A stretch of 64,000 nucleotides of DNA, taken from assembly GCF_001509475.1 (NCBI RefSeq), contig NZ_LLZG01000364.1, forward strand, positions 1-64,000. The letters are read 5' to 3'. Each line of letters starts with the position of its first letter. The stretch's first letter is position 1. Under the pieces are notes generated by a model. It saw nothing but the letters and a program-made list of their open reading frames with translations, searched no databases and had not been told where the DNA came from. Positions 12,303 through 21,900 of this stretch are shown here, one piece after another. The position numbers were made by a program, and so were the translations under genes. Origin of the DNA: Streptomyces regalis (lineage in GTDB: Bacteria; Actinomycetota; Actinomycetes; Streptomycetales; Streptomycetaceae).

Positions 12303-14549
12303 GTGGCAGCCCTTGCACGCTGGTGTGTCCAACGCCGCCTCCTCCCTGTCCTGCTGTGGCTCCTGGCCTTCGGCGGGGTGAGCGCGGCCGCCGCCGTCAC
12401 GGGCTCCGCGTACTCGAACGACTACCAGGTCCCCGGCACCGAGTCGGGCCGTGCCACCCAGCTGCTCGAGGACGGCTTCTCCGGCCTCGGTGGCGACAGT
12501 GACACCGTTGTCTGGCACACGGAGTCCGGCACGGTCCGCGCCGCCGACGTCGAACAGACGATGACCCGCACCCTGGACGAGATCGCGGACCTGCCGGGCG
12601 TCGCGGCCGTGGGCAGCCCGTACGACAAGCAGGGCTCCGAGCAGATCAGCGAGGACGGGCACACGGCGTACGCCACCGTCACCTTCGACGGCAGCGCCGA
12701 GACCCTCGACAAGGGCGAGGCGCAGGCCGTCGTGAGCGCGGCCGAGGCTGCCGAGGGCGACGGACTCCAGGTGGAGCTGGGCGGCAGCGCCGTCGGGCTC
12801 ACCGAATCGCCGGGCGGGCATCTCGCCGAGGTTGTCGGGGTGGCCGTAGCCGCGCTCGTGCTGTTCCTCGCCTTCGGCTCGCTCGCCGCCTCGCTGCTGC
12901 CCATCGCGACCGCGCTGGTCGGCGTCGGCACCGCGTACGCCGGGATCGCGCTGCTCGGGCACGCCATGACCGTGGCCGACTTCGCGCCCATGCTCGGGAT
13001 GCTCATCGGGCTCGGCGTCGGCATCGACTACGCGCTGTTCATCGTCACCCGGCACCGGCGCGGGCTGAAACGCGGGCTGTCCGTCACCGAGTCGATCACG
13101 AATGCCGTGGCGACCACGGGACGCGCCGTTGTGTTCGCGGGCGCCACGGTGTGCATCGCCCTGCTCGGGATGCTGATCCTCCGGCTCAGCTTCCTCAACG
13201 GCGTCGCGATCGCCGCCTCGCTGACCGTGGTGCTGACCGTCGCGGCCTCCGTGACCCTGCTGCCCGCCCTGCTGTCCTTCATCGGCATGCGCGCCCTGAG
13301 CCGCCGCGAGCGACGCCGGCTGGCCCAGCACGGGCCCGAGCCCGAGCTGCCGACCGGGTTCGCCGCCCGCTGGTCGGCGTTCGTGGAGCGCCACCCCAAG
13401 CTGCTCGGCGCGATCGCCCTGGCCGTCATCACCGTCCTCGCGCTGCCCACCCTGGGCCTGCGCCTGGGCACCTCCGACCAGGGCAACAACCCGGAGACCT
13501 CGACCACCCGCCAGGCCTACGACCTCCTCGCCGACGGCTTCGGGCCCGGCGTGAACGGCCCCCTCACCCTGGTCACCAAGGTCGACGGCGGCGACGACAA
13601 GCTCGCCCTCGACAACCTCGACGCCACCCTGCGCACCACCGAGGGCGTCGCGTCGGTGATCCCGGTGACGTACAACACCGGCGGCGACACCGCGTACCTC
13701 ACCGTCGTACCGGAGTCCTCCCCGCAGTCGCAGCAGACCAGCGACCTCGTCGACCGGCTGCGCTCCGAGGTCCTCCCGCGCGCCGAGACCGGCACCTCGC
13801 TCGATGTGCACGTCGGCGGCATGACCGCAGGCTACGACGACTTCGCCGACGTGATCGTCGGCAAGCTGCCGCTGTTCGTCGGCGTCGTCATCGGCCTGGG
13901 CTGTCTGCTGCTCCTGCTGGCCTTCCGGTCCGTCGGCATCCCGCTGAAGGCCGCCGTGATGAACGTCGCCGCCGTCGCCGCCGCCTTCGGTGTCGTCGTC
14001 GCGATCTTCCAGTGGGGCTGGGGGAGCGAGCTGCTGGGCCTGGGCCGCGCGGGCCCGATCGAGCCCTTCCTCCCGGTCATCATGGTGTCGGTGTTGTTCG
14101 GCCTCTCCATGGACTACCAGGTCTTCCTGGTCAGCCGGATGTACGAGGAGTGGCTGGAGACCGGCGACAACCGGCGTGCCGTCCGGGTCGGCCTCGCCGA
14201 GACGAGCCGGGTCATCAACTCCGCCGCGGTCATCATGATCTCGGTCTTCCTCGCCTTCGTCCTCAGCGGAGACCGCGTGATCGCCATGTTCGGCATCGCG
14301 CTCGCTGCCGCCGTCGCCCTGGACGCCTTCGTGCTCCGCACACTCCTCGTCCCCGCCCTGATGCACCTGCTCGGCGGCGCCAACTGGTGGCTGCCCCGCT
14401 GGCTGGACGCCCGTATGCCGCGCATCAGCATCGAGCCGCCCGAGAGCCGCGCCGCCCATGAGAGGCTGGCCGCCGCGACGGACGCCGAGGTGGCGGACGT
14501 GCTGGCGGAGGAGGAGCGACAGCGGGATGTACGCGATATCGCTGGGTGA
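12303..14549 (+). CDS. MMPL/RND-type membrane transporter
   Basis: This is a 748-residue MMPL-family protein of the kind that exports lipids or hydrophobic compounds across the actinobacterial membrane. The layout is one N-terminal helix, an external domain, five helices (about 175-350), a second single helix near 370, a second external loop, and five more helices (about 515-700), twelve in all. The proton-relay type motif GLGVGIDYALFIVTRHR and its repeat FGLSMDYQVFLVSRMYEE are both present. GTG 12303 is chosen because it begins the first helix cleanly and follows GGGAG. The gene overlaps the following acetyltransferase by 23 nt. Its cargo cannot be inferred. Confidence 0.9.
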   Translation: MAALARWCVQRRLLPVLLWLLAFGGVSAAAAVTGSAYSNDYQVPGTESGRATQLLEDGFSGLGGDSDTVVWHTESGTVRAADVEQTMTRTLDEIADLPGVAAVGSPYDKQGSEQISEDGHTAYATVTFDGSAETLDKGEAQAVVSAAEAAEGDGLQVELGGSAVGLTESPGGHLAEVVGVAVAALVLFLAFGSLAASLLPIATALVGVGTAYAGIALLGHAMTVADFAPMLGMLIGLGVGIDYALFIVTRHRRGLKRGLSVTESITNAVATTGRAVVFAGATVCIALLGMLILRLSFLNGVAIAASLTVVLTVAASVTLLPALLSFIGMRALSRRERRRLAQHGPEPELPTGFAARWSAFVERHPKLLGAIALAVITVLALPTLGLRLGTSDQGNNPETSTTRQAYDLLADGFGPGVNGPLTLVTKVDGGDDKLALDNLDATLRTTEGVASVIPVTYNTGGDTAYLTVVPESSPQSQQTSDLVDRLRSEVLPRAETGTSLDVHVGGMTAGYDDFADVIVGKLPLFVGVVIGLGCLLLLLAFRSVGIPLKAAVMNVAAVAAAFGVVVAIFQWGWGSELLGLGRAGPIEPFLPVIMVSVLFGLSMDYQVFLVSRMYEEWLETGDNRRAVRVGLAETSRVINSAAVIMISVFLAFVLSGDRVIAMFGIALAAAVALDAFVLRTLLVPALMHLLGGANWWLPRWLDARMPRISIEPPESRAAHERLAAATDAEVADVLAEEERQRDVRDIAG

Positions 14550-15102
14550 CGACGGAGCCGAACTGCGTCCCCTGGAGCCCTGGCACGCCGAGGAGTTCCT
14601 GGCCCACCTGGAGCGGGGGCGGGACTTCATCAACCAGTACGTCCCCTTCGGCTCCAAGGCCGTCGACGTCGACTCCGCGCGCGAGGCACTCCGGCGGTAC
14701 GCCGACATGCGCGCCGCCGACACCGGGTCCCTGCACGGCATCTGGCTGGACGGAAAACTCGTGGGCGGCGTGCTCTTCCTCAACTTCGAGGCGGAGAACG
14801 GCAACTGCGAGGTCGGCTGCTGGCTGGAACCCGCAGCCGCCGGGCGGGGGCTCGTCACGCGCGCGATGCGCGTGCTCATCGACTTCGCGATCGAGCAGCG
14901 CGGCATCCACCGCGTCGAGTGGATCGCCTCCGCCGGGAACACGCCCAGCCTGAATGTGGCCAGGCGGCTGGGCATGACCCGTGATGGCGTGCGGCGGGAG
15001 AGCTATCCCTATCGTGGGGTGCGGCACGACCTCGAGGTGTGGTCGATCCTGGCCCCCGAGTGGCGTGAGGCACGCACGCGTGCCGCTCACAAGGATCATT
15101 AA
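14527..15102 (+). CDS. GNAT acetyltransferase, RimJ/RimL type
   Basis: This 191-residue GNAT protein resembles RimL/YdaF-type acetyltransferases, which modify ribosomal-protein N-termini or other small amines. It shows ELRPLEPWHAEEF at the N-terminus, a degenerate acetyl-CoA loop (PAAAGRGLVTRAM), and the typical SLNVARRLGMTRDG near the C-terminus. ATG 14527 has a GGAGGAGG site inside the preceding MMPL gene, and the 23-nt overlap suggests coupled translation. The substrate is unknown. Confidence 0.85.
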   Translation: MYAISLGDDGAELRPLEPWHAEEFLAHLERGRDFINQYVPFGSKAVDVDSAREALRRYADMRAADTGSLHGIWLDGKLVGGVLFLNFEAENGNCEVGCWLEPAAAGRGLVTRAMRVLIDFAIEQRGIHRVEWIASAGNTPSLNVARRLGMTRDGVRRESYPYRGVRHDLEVWSILAPEWREARTRAAHKDH

Positions 15103-15156
15103 GAGGCCTCTCGATCATTAAGAGACTTCTCAGACAGCGTCCGTACGGTGCGAGGC

Positions 15157-15735
15157 ATGGGAACGAAGACAGTGGACGAGACCGGCGCCGAATCCGGCAC
15201 CGAGGCGAAGACCGACGAGGAGAAGGTGGACGTCGTCAAGACGACCGACGCCGCCGACTCCACCGACGCCGACGAGGCGACGGAGACTGACGAGGCCGAG
15301 GAGGAGGTGGCCGCCGAGGCGACGGAAGCGGAGCCCTCCGAGGTCGGCCAGGGCGCGGGGGCGGTCGTCTCCGCGGCGCTCGGCCTCGTCTCCCTGTCCG
15401 GCGGCTGGCTCGGTACGGTCGCCGCCGCGCGGCAGTCCCTCGTCGCCCAGCTGGAGTCCTCGACGTCGTCGTCCCAGAACGTCTCCCAGCTGCTTGAGCA
15501 GGGCTACGGGGACGCCTGGAACGCCACCGCCCTGTGGGCCGGCGTCTTCGCGCTCGCCGCGCTGATCGTCGGCGTCGTGGTGCTCGCCCGGCCCGCGTTC
15601 GGGGCGCCCGGCAAGCCGCAGGCCGTGTGGATCAAGTCGGTCGCCTGGGGCGGCGTCTCGCTGGGCGTCATCGGCCTCCTGCTGGCCGTACTCAAGTACA
15701 CCGACGTCCTGCTCGGCCTGCCGTCAGTGGGCTGA
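15157..15735 (+). CDS. membrane protein with acidic low-complexity N-terminus
   Basis: The 192-residue product has an Asp/Glu/Thr/Ala-rich first 60 residues (repeats such as DAADSTDADEATETDEAEEE), then three hydrophobic segments (about 68-88, 125-147 and 164-186). No family is recognised. ATG 15157 is preferred over an in-frame ATG nine bases earlier. The acidic tail is probably cytoplasmic. The gene is followed by a long terminator at 15752-15801. Confidence 0.7.
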   Translation: MGTKTVDETGAESGTEAKTDEEKVDVVKTTDAADSTDADEATETDEAEEEVAAEATEAEPSEVGQGAGAVVSAALGLVSLSGGWLGTVAAARQSLVAQLESSTSSSQNVSQLLEQGYGDAWNATALWAGVFALAALIVGVVVLARPAFGAPGKPQAVWIKSVAWGGVSLGVIGLLLAVLKYTDVLLGLPSVG

Positions 15736-15751
15736 ATCACCGCAGCTCCCG

Positions 15752-15801
15752 AGGGGCCTCAGGGCCGCCGTAAGCACCTTAGACGGCGCCCTGAGGCCCC
15801 T
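15752..15801 (+). terminator. two-step hairpin terminator
   Basis: A 14-bp perfect stem (15752-15765 with 15788-15801) encloses a further 5-bp stem, GCCGT/ACGGC, with an 11-nt loop. It closes the transcript of the gene ending at 15735. The gap 15736-15943 holds nothing else recognisable. Confidence 0.75.
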
Positions 15802-15943
15802 TACGTGCGTCTGAGGCACCGCCCGCCGCCGAAGATGCGGAACTCTCCCGATGTGGCGGACCCGCCTGGGAGACGAAGGTGGAGGCATCGCAGCAAGCGA
15901 GCCCGAAACCCGACTCTCACCAGGAAAAAAAGAGGGATCCGCC

Positions 15944-16126
15944 ATGTACGAGTACGAGCTGCAGCACTTCCGTTCCGCCGAACTCATCCGCCAGGCCGAG
16001 CACGACAGCCTGGTCCGCGAGGCCGTCCGCGTCCGCCGTGCCGCGAAGCGCTCCGCCGAGGGCGCGGCGGACGCTCAGACGCATACCTGGCGCCTCCGCA
16101 GGCATCGGCATCCACGCGCCGCGTGA
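15944..16126 (+). CDS. small conserved basic protein upstream of LuxR regulator
   Basis: This 60-residue protein starts MYEYELQHFRSAELIRQAEH and continues as a charged helix rich in Arg and Ala, ending in a His/Arg-rich tail. ATG 15944 is preceded by AGAGGGATCC. Short proteins with this MYEYELQ start are, to my knowledge, widespread in streptomycetes, often near large regulators. No function is known. It ends 80 nt before the LuxR gene. Confidence 0.65.
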   Translation: MYEYELQHFRSAELIRQAEHDSLVREAVRVRRAAKRSAEGAADAQTHTWRLRRHRHPRAA

Positions 16127-16206
16127 AGGCGAGGTCTGAGGGCGGCAGCCCCCAGAGGGCGGCGCCACCGATGCCGGGCCCGGCGAAAACCGGTGCCGGG
16201 TTGTCG

Positions 16207-19200
16207 ATGCCGCATGCGATGCTCGGGCCCGTGGAGAGCAGGTCCGTAAGTCCCGTGTTCGTCGGCCGCGCAACCGAGTTGGAGACGCTGAGCGACGCCC
16301 TCGCCCGAGCTGCCGCGGGCGACCCGCAGGCGTTGGTGATCGGCGGAGAGGCCGGGGTCGGCAAGACGCGGCTCGTCGAGGAGTTCGCCACTGCCGCCGG
16401 CCGCGAGGGCGCCGTCGTCGCGCTGGGCGGCTGCGTCGAGATCGGCGCCGACGGGCTGCCGTTCGCCCCGTTCTCCACCGCCCTGCGAGCCCTGCGGCGC
16501 GAACTCCCCGGCGAGCTTGCCGACGCCGCCGCAGGGCAGGAGGAGGAACTCGCCCGGCTGCTGCCCGAGTTGAGCGACACCGCTCTTACCCGAGGGGCGG
16601 ACCGGTCCGACGAGGAGAGCATGGCCCGCCTCTTCGAACTCACCGCCCGCCTACTGGAGCGCGTCGCCGCGGGCCGCACCGTCGTCCTCGCCCTGGAGGA
16701 CCTGCACTGGGCCGACGCGTCCACCCGCCACCTCCTCGCCTATCTCTTCCGGACCTTGCGCACCGGGCGCCTCGTCGTCCTGGCCACCTACCGCTCCGAC
16801 GACATCCACCGCCGCCACCCGCTGCGTCCGTTCCTCGCCGAGCTCGACCGGCTGCGCACGGTCCGCCGCGTCGAACTCGGCCGCTTCAACCGCACCGAGG
16901 TCGGCCGCCAGATCGCAGGCATCCTCGCCACCGAACCCGACCCGGCCCAGGTCGACGAGATCTTCGAACGCTCCGACGGCAACGCCTTCTTCGTCGAGGA
17001 ACTCGCCGTCGCCGCCCACGAAGGCTGCTGCACGGGCCTCACCGACTCCCTGCGCGACCTGCTCCTCGTACGGGTGGAGGGGCTGCCCGAGGCCGCCCAG
17101 CGGGTGGCCCGGATCGTCGCCGAGGGCGGCTCCACCGTCGAGTACCGGCTGCTCGCCGCCGTCGCCCAGCTCGCCGAGGACGACCTCATCGAGGCGCTGC
17201 GGGCCGCCGTCAACGCCAACATCCTCATCGCCGCGCCGGGCGGCGACGGCTACCGCTTCCGCCACTCCCTGGTCCGCGAGGCCGTCGGCGACGACCTGCT
17301 GCCCGGCGAGCGCTCCCGCCTCAACAGCCGCTACGCAAAAGCCCTGGAGGCCGACCCGACGCTCGTCCCGGCCGACGAGCGCGTCATGCGCCTGGCCAGC
17401 TACTGGTACCACGCCCACGACCCCGCCAAGGCCCTGCCCGCCGTCCTGGACGCCTCCGTCACCGCCCGCCGCCGGCATGCCCACTCCGAGCAACTGCGGC
17501 TGCTGGAACGCGCGATGGAGCTGTGGGACTCCACGCCGGAGGACGTCCGGGCCACGCTGCGTCCCGTCGACTACACCGAGGTCTATCCTCCCTGCGGCTG
17601 CGACCCCGCGACCACGCCCCTGCGCTACCTCGACCTGATGGCCGAGGCCGCCGTCGCCGGACGGCTCTGCGGAGAGCGGGAACGCGCCCTGAAGATCACC
17701 AAGCGGGCCCTGCACCTGCTGGAGGAGGAGGGCGACCCGATGCGCGCCGCCTGGTTCTGGGTCCAGCGCTCCCGGCTGGTCCAGGCGCAGGCCCGCGGCG
17801 ACGGCTGGAAGGAGCTGGGCATAGCCCAGGAGCTGGTGCGCGGCCTGCCCCCGTCCGAGGTGCACGCCGAGGTGCTGGCCACCGCGGCCAACTGGTCGAT
17901 GCTGCGCCGCCCCGGCCCCGAGGCCATGTCGGCTGCCGAGCGGGCCGTCGAGTACGCGCGCATGGTCGGTGCCGAGGACATCGAACTGAACGCGCGTCTG
18001 ACGCTCGGCGCGCTCATGGTCGACGCCGGGCACATCGAGACCGGACTGGCCCAGATGTACCAGGTCAGGGACGAGGTACTGGCCCATGGCCTCACCGCCG
18101 GTGTCGGCCGCAGCCATGTGAACCTGCCGTCCGTGCTGGAGGGCATCGGCCGCTCCGAGGAGGCCGTCGGCATCCTGCGCGAGGGCCTGCGGCTGACCCA
18201 GAAGATGGGCCTGCGCGACTCCGAGGCCTGGGTCTGGGCGAACCTCGCCGAGTCGCTGATCTCCCTGGGCCGTTGGGACGAGGCCGCCGAGGCCGCCGTC
18301 AACGCGCAGCAAACCGGGCAGTCCGCGAAGCCGCGTGGCGGTGGCTCCAACTCGCTGGCCCACCTCGCACTCGCCCGCGGCGAACTCCCCGAGGCCGCCC
18401 GCCATCTGGCCGCTGCCCGCGCCTCCTACGGCACGCACGACCCCATGCCGCAGAACAACCTGCCGATGTCCCGCCTCGCCCTCGGCACGGCCGCCGCCGA
18501 GGGCCGCCTCCTCGACGCCCGCACGGAGGCCGACCGGGTCCTGCGCGCCGGTTTCCCGCCCGGCACCCAGCGCTACGCCTGGCCGCTGCTGCTGGCCGCC
18601 GCCGTCGTCGAGTCCGACGCCCGCGCCCACGCGCTGCCCGCCGCGCAGGAGGGCCGCGCCGCCTTCCTGGAACGGCTCTGCGAGGCCACCCGCAAGCTCA
18701 CCACGGGCGCGCCCCTGTGGCTGGCCTACGAGAAGTGGACCCGAGCCGAACTCGACCGGGCCGAGAACCGGGCCACCCCCGACACCTGGTCGGACGTCAT
18801 CACCGCCTTCGAAGCCCTGGAGCGCCCCTACGACCTCGCCCAGGTCCGCCACCGCCTGGCCGAGGCGCTGCTCGCGATCGGCGGCGAGGACGAGCGCGCC
18901 CGCGCCACGGAACTGCTCCGCCTGACCCGGGCCACCGCCGTCCACCTGGGCGCCCGCCCCCTCGCCGACGCCGCGACCCGCCTGGCCCATCGAGCCCGCC
19001 TCACCCTCACCGCCGCCCCACCGCTGCCCCCGACCGACCCGGCCGACTCGCTCGGCCTCACCACCCGGGAACGGGACGTCCTGCGCCTGGTCTCCGCCGG
19101 CCGCACCAACCGCCAGATCGCCGAGGAACTCTTCATCTCTCCGAAGACGGCCAGCGTCCACGTGTCGAACATCCTGGGGAAACTCGGCGTCTCGGGGAGG

Positions 19201-19275
19201 GGCGAGGCGGCTGCGGTGGCGCATCGGATGGGGCTGTTCCCGGCAGAAACGCTCACAGCTGGGACGAGTAGCTGA
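16207..19275 (+). CDS. large LuxR-family regulator with AAA/STAND ATPase
   Basis: From ATG 16207 the product has 1022 residues; ATG 16216 is an equally possible start, and the frame upstream to 15805 is non-homologous. An N-terminal AAA-16 ATPase carries Walker A GGEAGVGKT (about residues 44-52) and Walker B VVLALEDLHWAD. A long helical TPR-like middle follows. The C-terminus is a LuxR helix-turn-helix (LTTRERDVLRLVSAGRTNRQ, from about 950). This is the LAL architecture (MalT-like): ATP and probably a ligand control DNA binding. Its targets are unknown; no neighbouring biosynthetic cluster is present, so a pleiotropic role is more likely. Confidence 0.9.
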   Translation: MPHAMLGPVESRSVSPVFVGRATELETLSDALARAAAGDPQALVIGGEAGVGKTRLVEEFATAAGREGAVVALGGCVEIGADGLPFAPFSTALRALRRELPGELADAAAGQEEELARLLPELSDTALTRGADRSDEESMARLFELTARLLERVAAGRTVVLALEDLHWADASTRHLLAYLFRTLRTGRLVVLATYRSDDIHRRHPLRPFLAELDRLRTVRRVELGRFNRTEVGRQIAGILATEPDPAQVDEIFERSDGNAFFVEELAVAAHEGCCTGLTDSLRDLLLVRVEGLPEAAQRVARIVAEGGSTVEYRLLAAVAQLAEDDLIEALRAAVNANILIAAPGGDGYRFRHSLVREAVGDDLLPGERSRLNSRYAKALEADPTLVPADERVMRLASYWYHAHDPAKALPAVLDASVTARRRHAHSEQLRLLERAMELWDSTPEDVRATLRPVDYTEVYPPCGCDPATTPLRYLDLMAEAAVAGRLCGERERALKITKRALHLLEEEGDPMRAAWFWVQRSRLVQAQARGDGWKELGIAQELVRGLPPSEVHAEVLATAANWSMLRRPGPEAMSAAERAVEYARMVGAEDIELNARLTLGALMVDAGHIETGLAQMYQVRDEVLAHGLTAGVGRSHVNLPSVLEGIGRSEEAVGILREGLRLTQKMGLRDSEAWVWANLAESLISLGRWDEAAEAAVNAQQTGQSAKPRGGGSNSLAHLALARGELPEAARHLAAARASYGTHDPMPQNNLPMSRLALGTAAAEGRLLDARTEADRVLRAGFPPGTQRYAWPLLLAAAVVESDARAHALPAAQEGRAAFLERLCEATRKLTTGAPLWLAYEKWTRAELDRAENRATPDTWSDVITAFEALERPYDLAQVRHRLAEALLAIGGEDERARATELLRLTRATAVHLGARPLADAATRLAHRARLTLTAAPPLPPTDPADSLGLTTRERDVLRLVSAGRTNRQIAEELFISPKTASVHVSNILGKLGVSGRGEAAAVAHRMGLFPAETLTAGTSS

Positions 19276-19313
19276 GGTTTACGCTGTAAGGGACGATGGC
19301 CCCGGGAGGCCCC

Positions 19314-19517
19314 GTGTTCAACGCGTTCGAGGAACTCTTCGCACCCGGCCGCAAACACACCCGCGACGAAGAGAACCGTCTGGAACTGACCCGCGAGGAC
19401 GTCGGCGACAACGACCCCGGGCGCGGACCGATAGATCTCGCGTCCGGGAAGGTGGTCGTACGGCGGCCCGAACCGTCGGCCGAGGAGGACGACGAGGGCG
19501 ACGGTGGGGAGGAGTGA
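19314..19517 (+). CDS. small acidic protein, DUF6191-like
   Basis: GTG 19314 has GGGAGG at 19304-19309 and gives a 67-residue protein beginning VFNAFEELFAPGRKHT. ATG 19296 would add six residues but has a poorer ribosome binding site. The core (ELTREDVGDNDPGRGPIDLASGKVVVR) matches what I remember of the DUF6191 family of actinobacterial small proteins. The tail is very acidic. Function is unknown. It follows the LuxR gene by 38 nt and converges on the sugar dehydrogenase gene. Confidence 0.7.
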   Translation: MFNAFEELFAPGRKHTRDEENRLELTREDVGDNDPGRGPIDLASGKVVVRRPEPSAEEDDEGDGGEE

Positions 19518-19524
19518 AGGCCGC

Positions 19525-20688
19525 TCAGCTCACCTGCACCTCCAGAATCCGGTCGTCCCCGTCCTTCGGGCTGCCCCGCCCGTCCGTGTTGCTCGTCGTC
19601 ACCCACAGCTTGTCGCCGCCCGCCGACACCACCGTCCGCAGCCGGCCGTACTCGCGCTCCAGGAAGGCCTGCGGGTCCGCCGAGGCCGCCGTGCCGTTCA
19701 GGGGGATGCGCCACAGGCGCTGGCCCTTCAGGCCCGCCATCCAGATGGAGCCCTCGGCGTAGGCGATGCCGCTGGGGGAGGCGTCGTCGGTGCCCCACTG
19801 GGCCAGTGGGTTGTGGTACTTGGCGTCGTCGGACTTGCCCTCGACCTCCGGCCAGCCGTAGTTGTCGCCCGGCTTGATCGCGTTCAGCTCGTCCCAGGTG
19901 TCCTGGCCGAACTCCGCGGCGAACAGGCGCTGTTCGGCATCCCAGGCCAGGCCCTGGACGTTGCGGTGGCCGTACGAGTACACGGGGGAGTCGGGGAAGG
20001 GGTTGCCCGGCGCCGGTTCACCTTCCGGCGTCAGGCGCAGGATCTTGCCGCCCGTGGACTCCTTGTCCTGGGACAGACCCGTGTCACCACTCTCGCCCGT
20101 GCCCGCGTACAGCATCTTGTCCGGGCCGAAGGCGATGCGGCCGCCGTTGTGGATGAAGCCCTTGGGGATGCCTCTGAAGATCGTGTCGGGTGCGCCCAGT
20201 TGTTCGCCGGACGGCTTCTGCCCGTCGTACAGCATCCGGACGATGCGGTTGTCCGAGGCCGAGGTGAAGTAGGCGTAGATCATGTGGTCCGAGGCGTAGT
20301 CCGGCGACAGTGCCAGGCCCATGAGGCCGCCCTCGCCCGCCGGTGACACCCCCGGTACCTCGCCCAGCTCGGTCTTCTTGCCCGTCTCCCCGTCGACCCG
20401 CGTGATCGTGGCCTCGTCGCGGGAGGAGACGAGCAGGTCGCCGTCGGGGAGCGGAGCCAGGCCCCAGGGTGTGTTCAGGCCCTCGGCGACCGTCCGCAGC
20501 ACCTTGACCGAGCCCTGTGCCGGCGGAGTCTCCTCGGCCGCCCGCCGGGAAGGCGACGACCCCGACCCCGTAGTGCTCGATGCCGCACTCCCGCCCTGCC
20601 CCGGTGATCCCCCGTCGTCGGAGGAGCAGCTGACCGTCAGCAGGAGCGCGGCCGTGGCCATTACGGCCGTCACAACTCGACGTTGCAC
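19525..20688 (-). CDS. PQQ-dependent glucose/sorbosone dehydrogenase-like lipoprotein
   Basis: The 387-residue product starts at GTG 20688, with a hydrophobic signal ending in TVSC; this is a slightly atypical lipobox with Thr at -3. A Gly/Ser-rich linker and a six-bladed beta-propeller follow. The active-site signatures of soluble glucose dehydrogenases are present: HNGGRIAFGPD (catalytic His), GHRNVQGLAWD (Arg) and GDNYGWPEVEG. It is expected on the outer face of the membrane, oxidising sugars with PQQ, though the physiological substrate of such actinobacterial proteins is generally not known. The frame runs on upstream without a signal peptide, which is rejected as a non-coding extension. 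Confidence 0.88.
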   Translation of the reverse strand: MQRRVVTAVMATAALLLTVSCSSDDGGSPGQGGSAASSTTGSGSSPSRRAAEETPPAQGSVKVLRTVAEGLNTPWGLAPLPDGDLLVSSRDEATITRVDGETGKKTELGEVPGVSPAGEGGLMGLALSPDYASDHMIYAYFTSASDNRIVRMLYDGQKPSGEQLGAPDTIFRGIPKGFIHNGGRIAFGPDKMLYAGTGESGDTGLSQDKESTGGKILRLTPEGEPAPGNPFPDSPVYSYGHRNVQGLAWDAEQRLFAAEFGQDTWDELNAIKPGDNYGWPEVEGKSDDAKYHNPLAQWGTDDASPSGIAYAEGSIWMAGLKGQRLWRIPLNGTAASADPQAFLEREYGRLRTVVSAGGDKLWVTTSNTDGRGSPKDGDDRILEVQVS

Positions 20689-20825
20689 GATCAAGGTCCC
20701 TTCGACGCGGCGGGTTCTACTTTTCTTACACCGCTCGCGCCTCACAGGTTCCCGATCCATGAACCTTGAATCGCCGCCGCCCGGTCCCTGCCCGGCCGCG
20801 GCCGGTTTCCGGTCCCCCTGAGACG

Positions 20826-21824
20826 TCAGTCCCAGGACCCCAGCGCCCGCGGCAGCTCCGCCACCTCCGCCAGGTCCTCCGCCGTCAGCCGCAGCCCCCC
20901 GGCCCCCGCGTTCTCGGTCACCCAGCGCTCCTGCTTGGCACCGGGTACCGGAACCACGTGCCGCCCCTGCGCCAGCACCCACGCCAGCGCGACCTGCGCG
21001 GGTGTCACCCCGTCCCCGTGCCGGGCCGCTATTCGGCGCAGCCCGACCACTATCGGCTGGTTCGCCGCCATCATCTCCGCGGTGAAGCGCGGGTGCCGGG
21101 CGCGGACGTCGTCCGGTTCGAAGCCCTGGCCCGGGGTCAGGGTGCCGGTGAGGAAGCCGTTGCCCAGGGGCATGGCCGCCAGGAAGCCGACGTCGCGTGC
21201 CTCGCACCACGGCAGCAGCGTCTCCAGGGCCTCCGGCGACCACACCGACAGCTCCGCCTGCACGGCGCTCACCGGAAAGACCTGCTGCACCCGCTGCAAC
21301 TGGCGGATCGTCCCGTCGTGCAGGCGGGTTCCCGAGCGGCGGCCACCCCGCGCGCCCATCGCGCACAGCCCCAACGACCGTACCTTTCCGGCCTGGACGA
21401 GCTGCGCCATCGCGCCCCACGTCTCCTCGATGGGGACTTCGGGGTCCGCGCGGTGCAGTTGGTAGAGGTCGATCACGTCCGTCTGCAGGCGGCGCAGAGA
21501 GGCGTCGCACGCCCGCTTCACATATCCGGGGCGGCCGTTGGCCACGATGTGCTGTTCGCCCACCAGCAGGCCGACCTTGGTCGACACGAACGCGTCCTGG
21601 CGGCGCTCCTTCAACACCCGCCCCAGCAGCAGCTCATTGGTGAACGGACCGTACATGTCCGCCGTGTCCAGCAGCGACGAGCCCAGATCGAGCGCCCGGT
21701 GCACCGCCCTGAGCGACTCCTCGCCCCGCTGCCGTGAGGAGCTGTACGCCCAGCTCATCGGCATGCACCCGAGCCCGACGGCTCCGACCGCGAGTGCCGC
21801 CGCGCCCATCGTCCTGCGCTCCAC
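20826..21824 (-). CDS. aldo/keto reductase
   Basis: This 332-residue NADPH-dependent oxidoreductase of the AKR superfamily starts at GTG 21824, with GAGGG ten bases upstream. The catalytic tetrad is visible: Asp and Tyr in DTADMYGP, Lys in VSTKVG and His in YQLHRAD. The C-terminal cofactor region VPVPGAKQERWVTENAGA is typical of the AKR11/13 (YajO/PhiA) type. It runs in the same direction as the downstream sugar dehydrogenase lipoprotein with a gap of about 140 nt, and diverges from the hydroxyacid dehydrogenase at 21901. The substrate is not predictable. Confidence 0.92.
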   Translation of the reverse strand: MERRTMGAAALAVGAVGLGCMPMSWAYSSSRQRGEESLRAVHRALDLGSSLLDTADMYGPFTNELLLGRVLKERRQDAFVSTKVGLLVGEQHIVANGRPGYVKRACDASLRRLQTDVIDLYQLHRADPEVPIEETWGAMAQLVQAGKVRSLGLCAMGARGGRRSGTRLHDGTIRQLQRVQQVFPVSAVQAELSVWSPEALETLLPWCEARDVGFLAAMPLGNGFLTGTLTPGQGFEPDDVRARHPRFTAEMMAANQPIVVGLRRIAARHGDGVTPAQVALAWVLAQGRHVVPVPGAKQERWVTENAGAGGLRLTAEDLAEVAELPRALGSWD

Positions 21825-21900
21825 CTGGCCGTAACCCTCCCTCTTCCGGCACCCCAACCTAACCTCTGCACTCCTGTTCGCCTGACATAGCCTCCGGAGC

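Noticed and set aside
15805..16206. N-terminal extension of the LuxR regulator
   Set aside because: The segment is Arg/Pro-rich without family similarity and overlaps the better supported small gene at 15944.
19525..21510. 661-residue protein extending the sugar dehydrogenase upstream
   Set aside because: The extension is the aldo/keto reductase region read in the wrong frame. A signal peptide and lipobox mark the true start at 20688.
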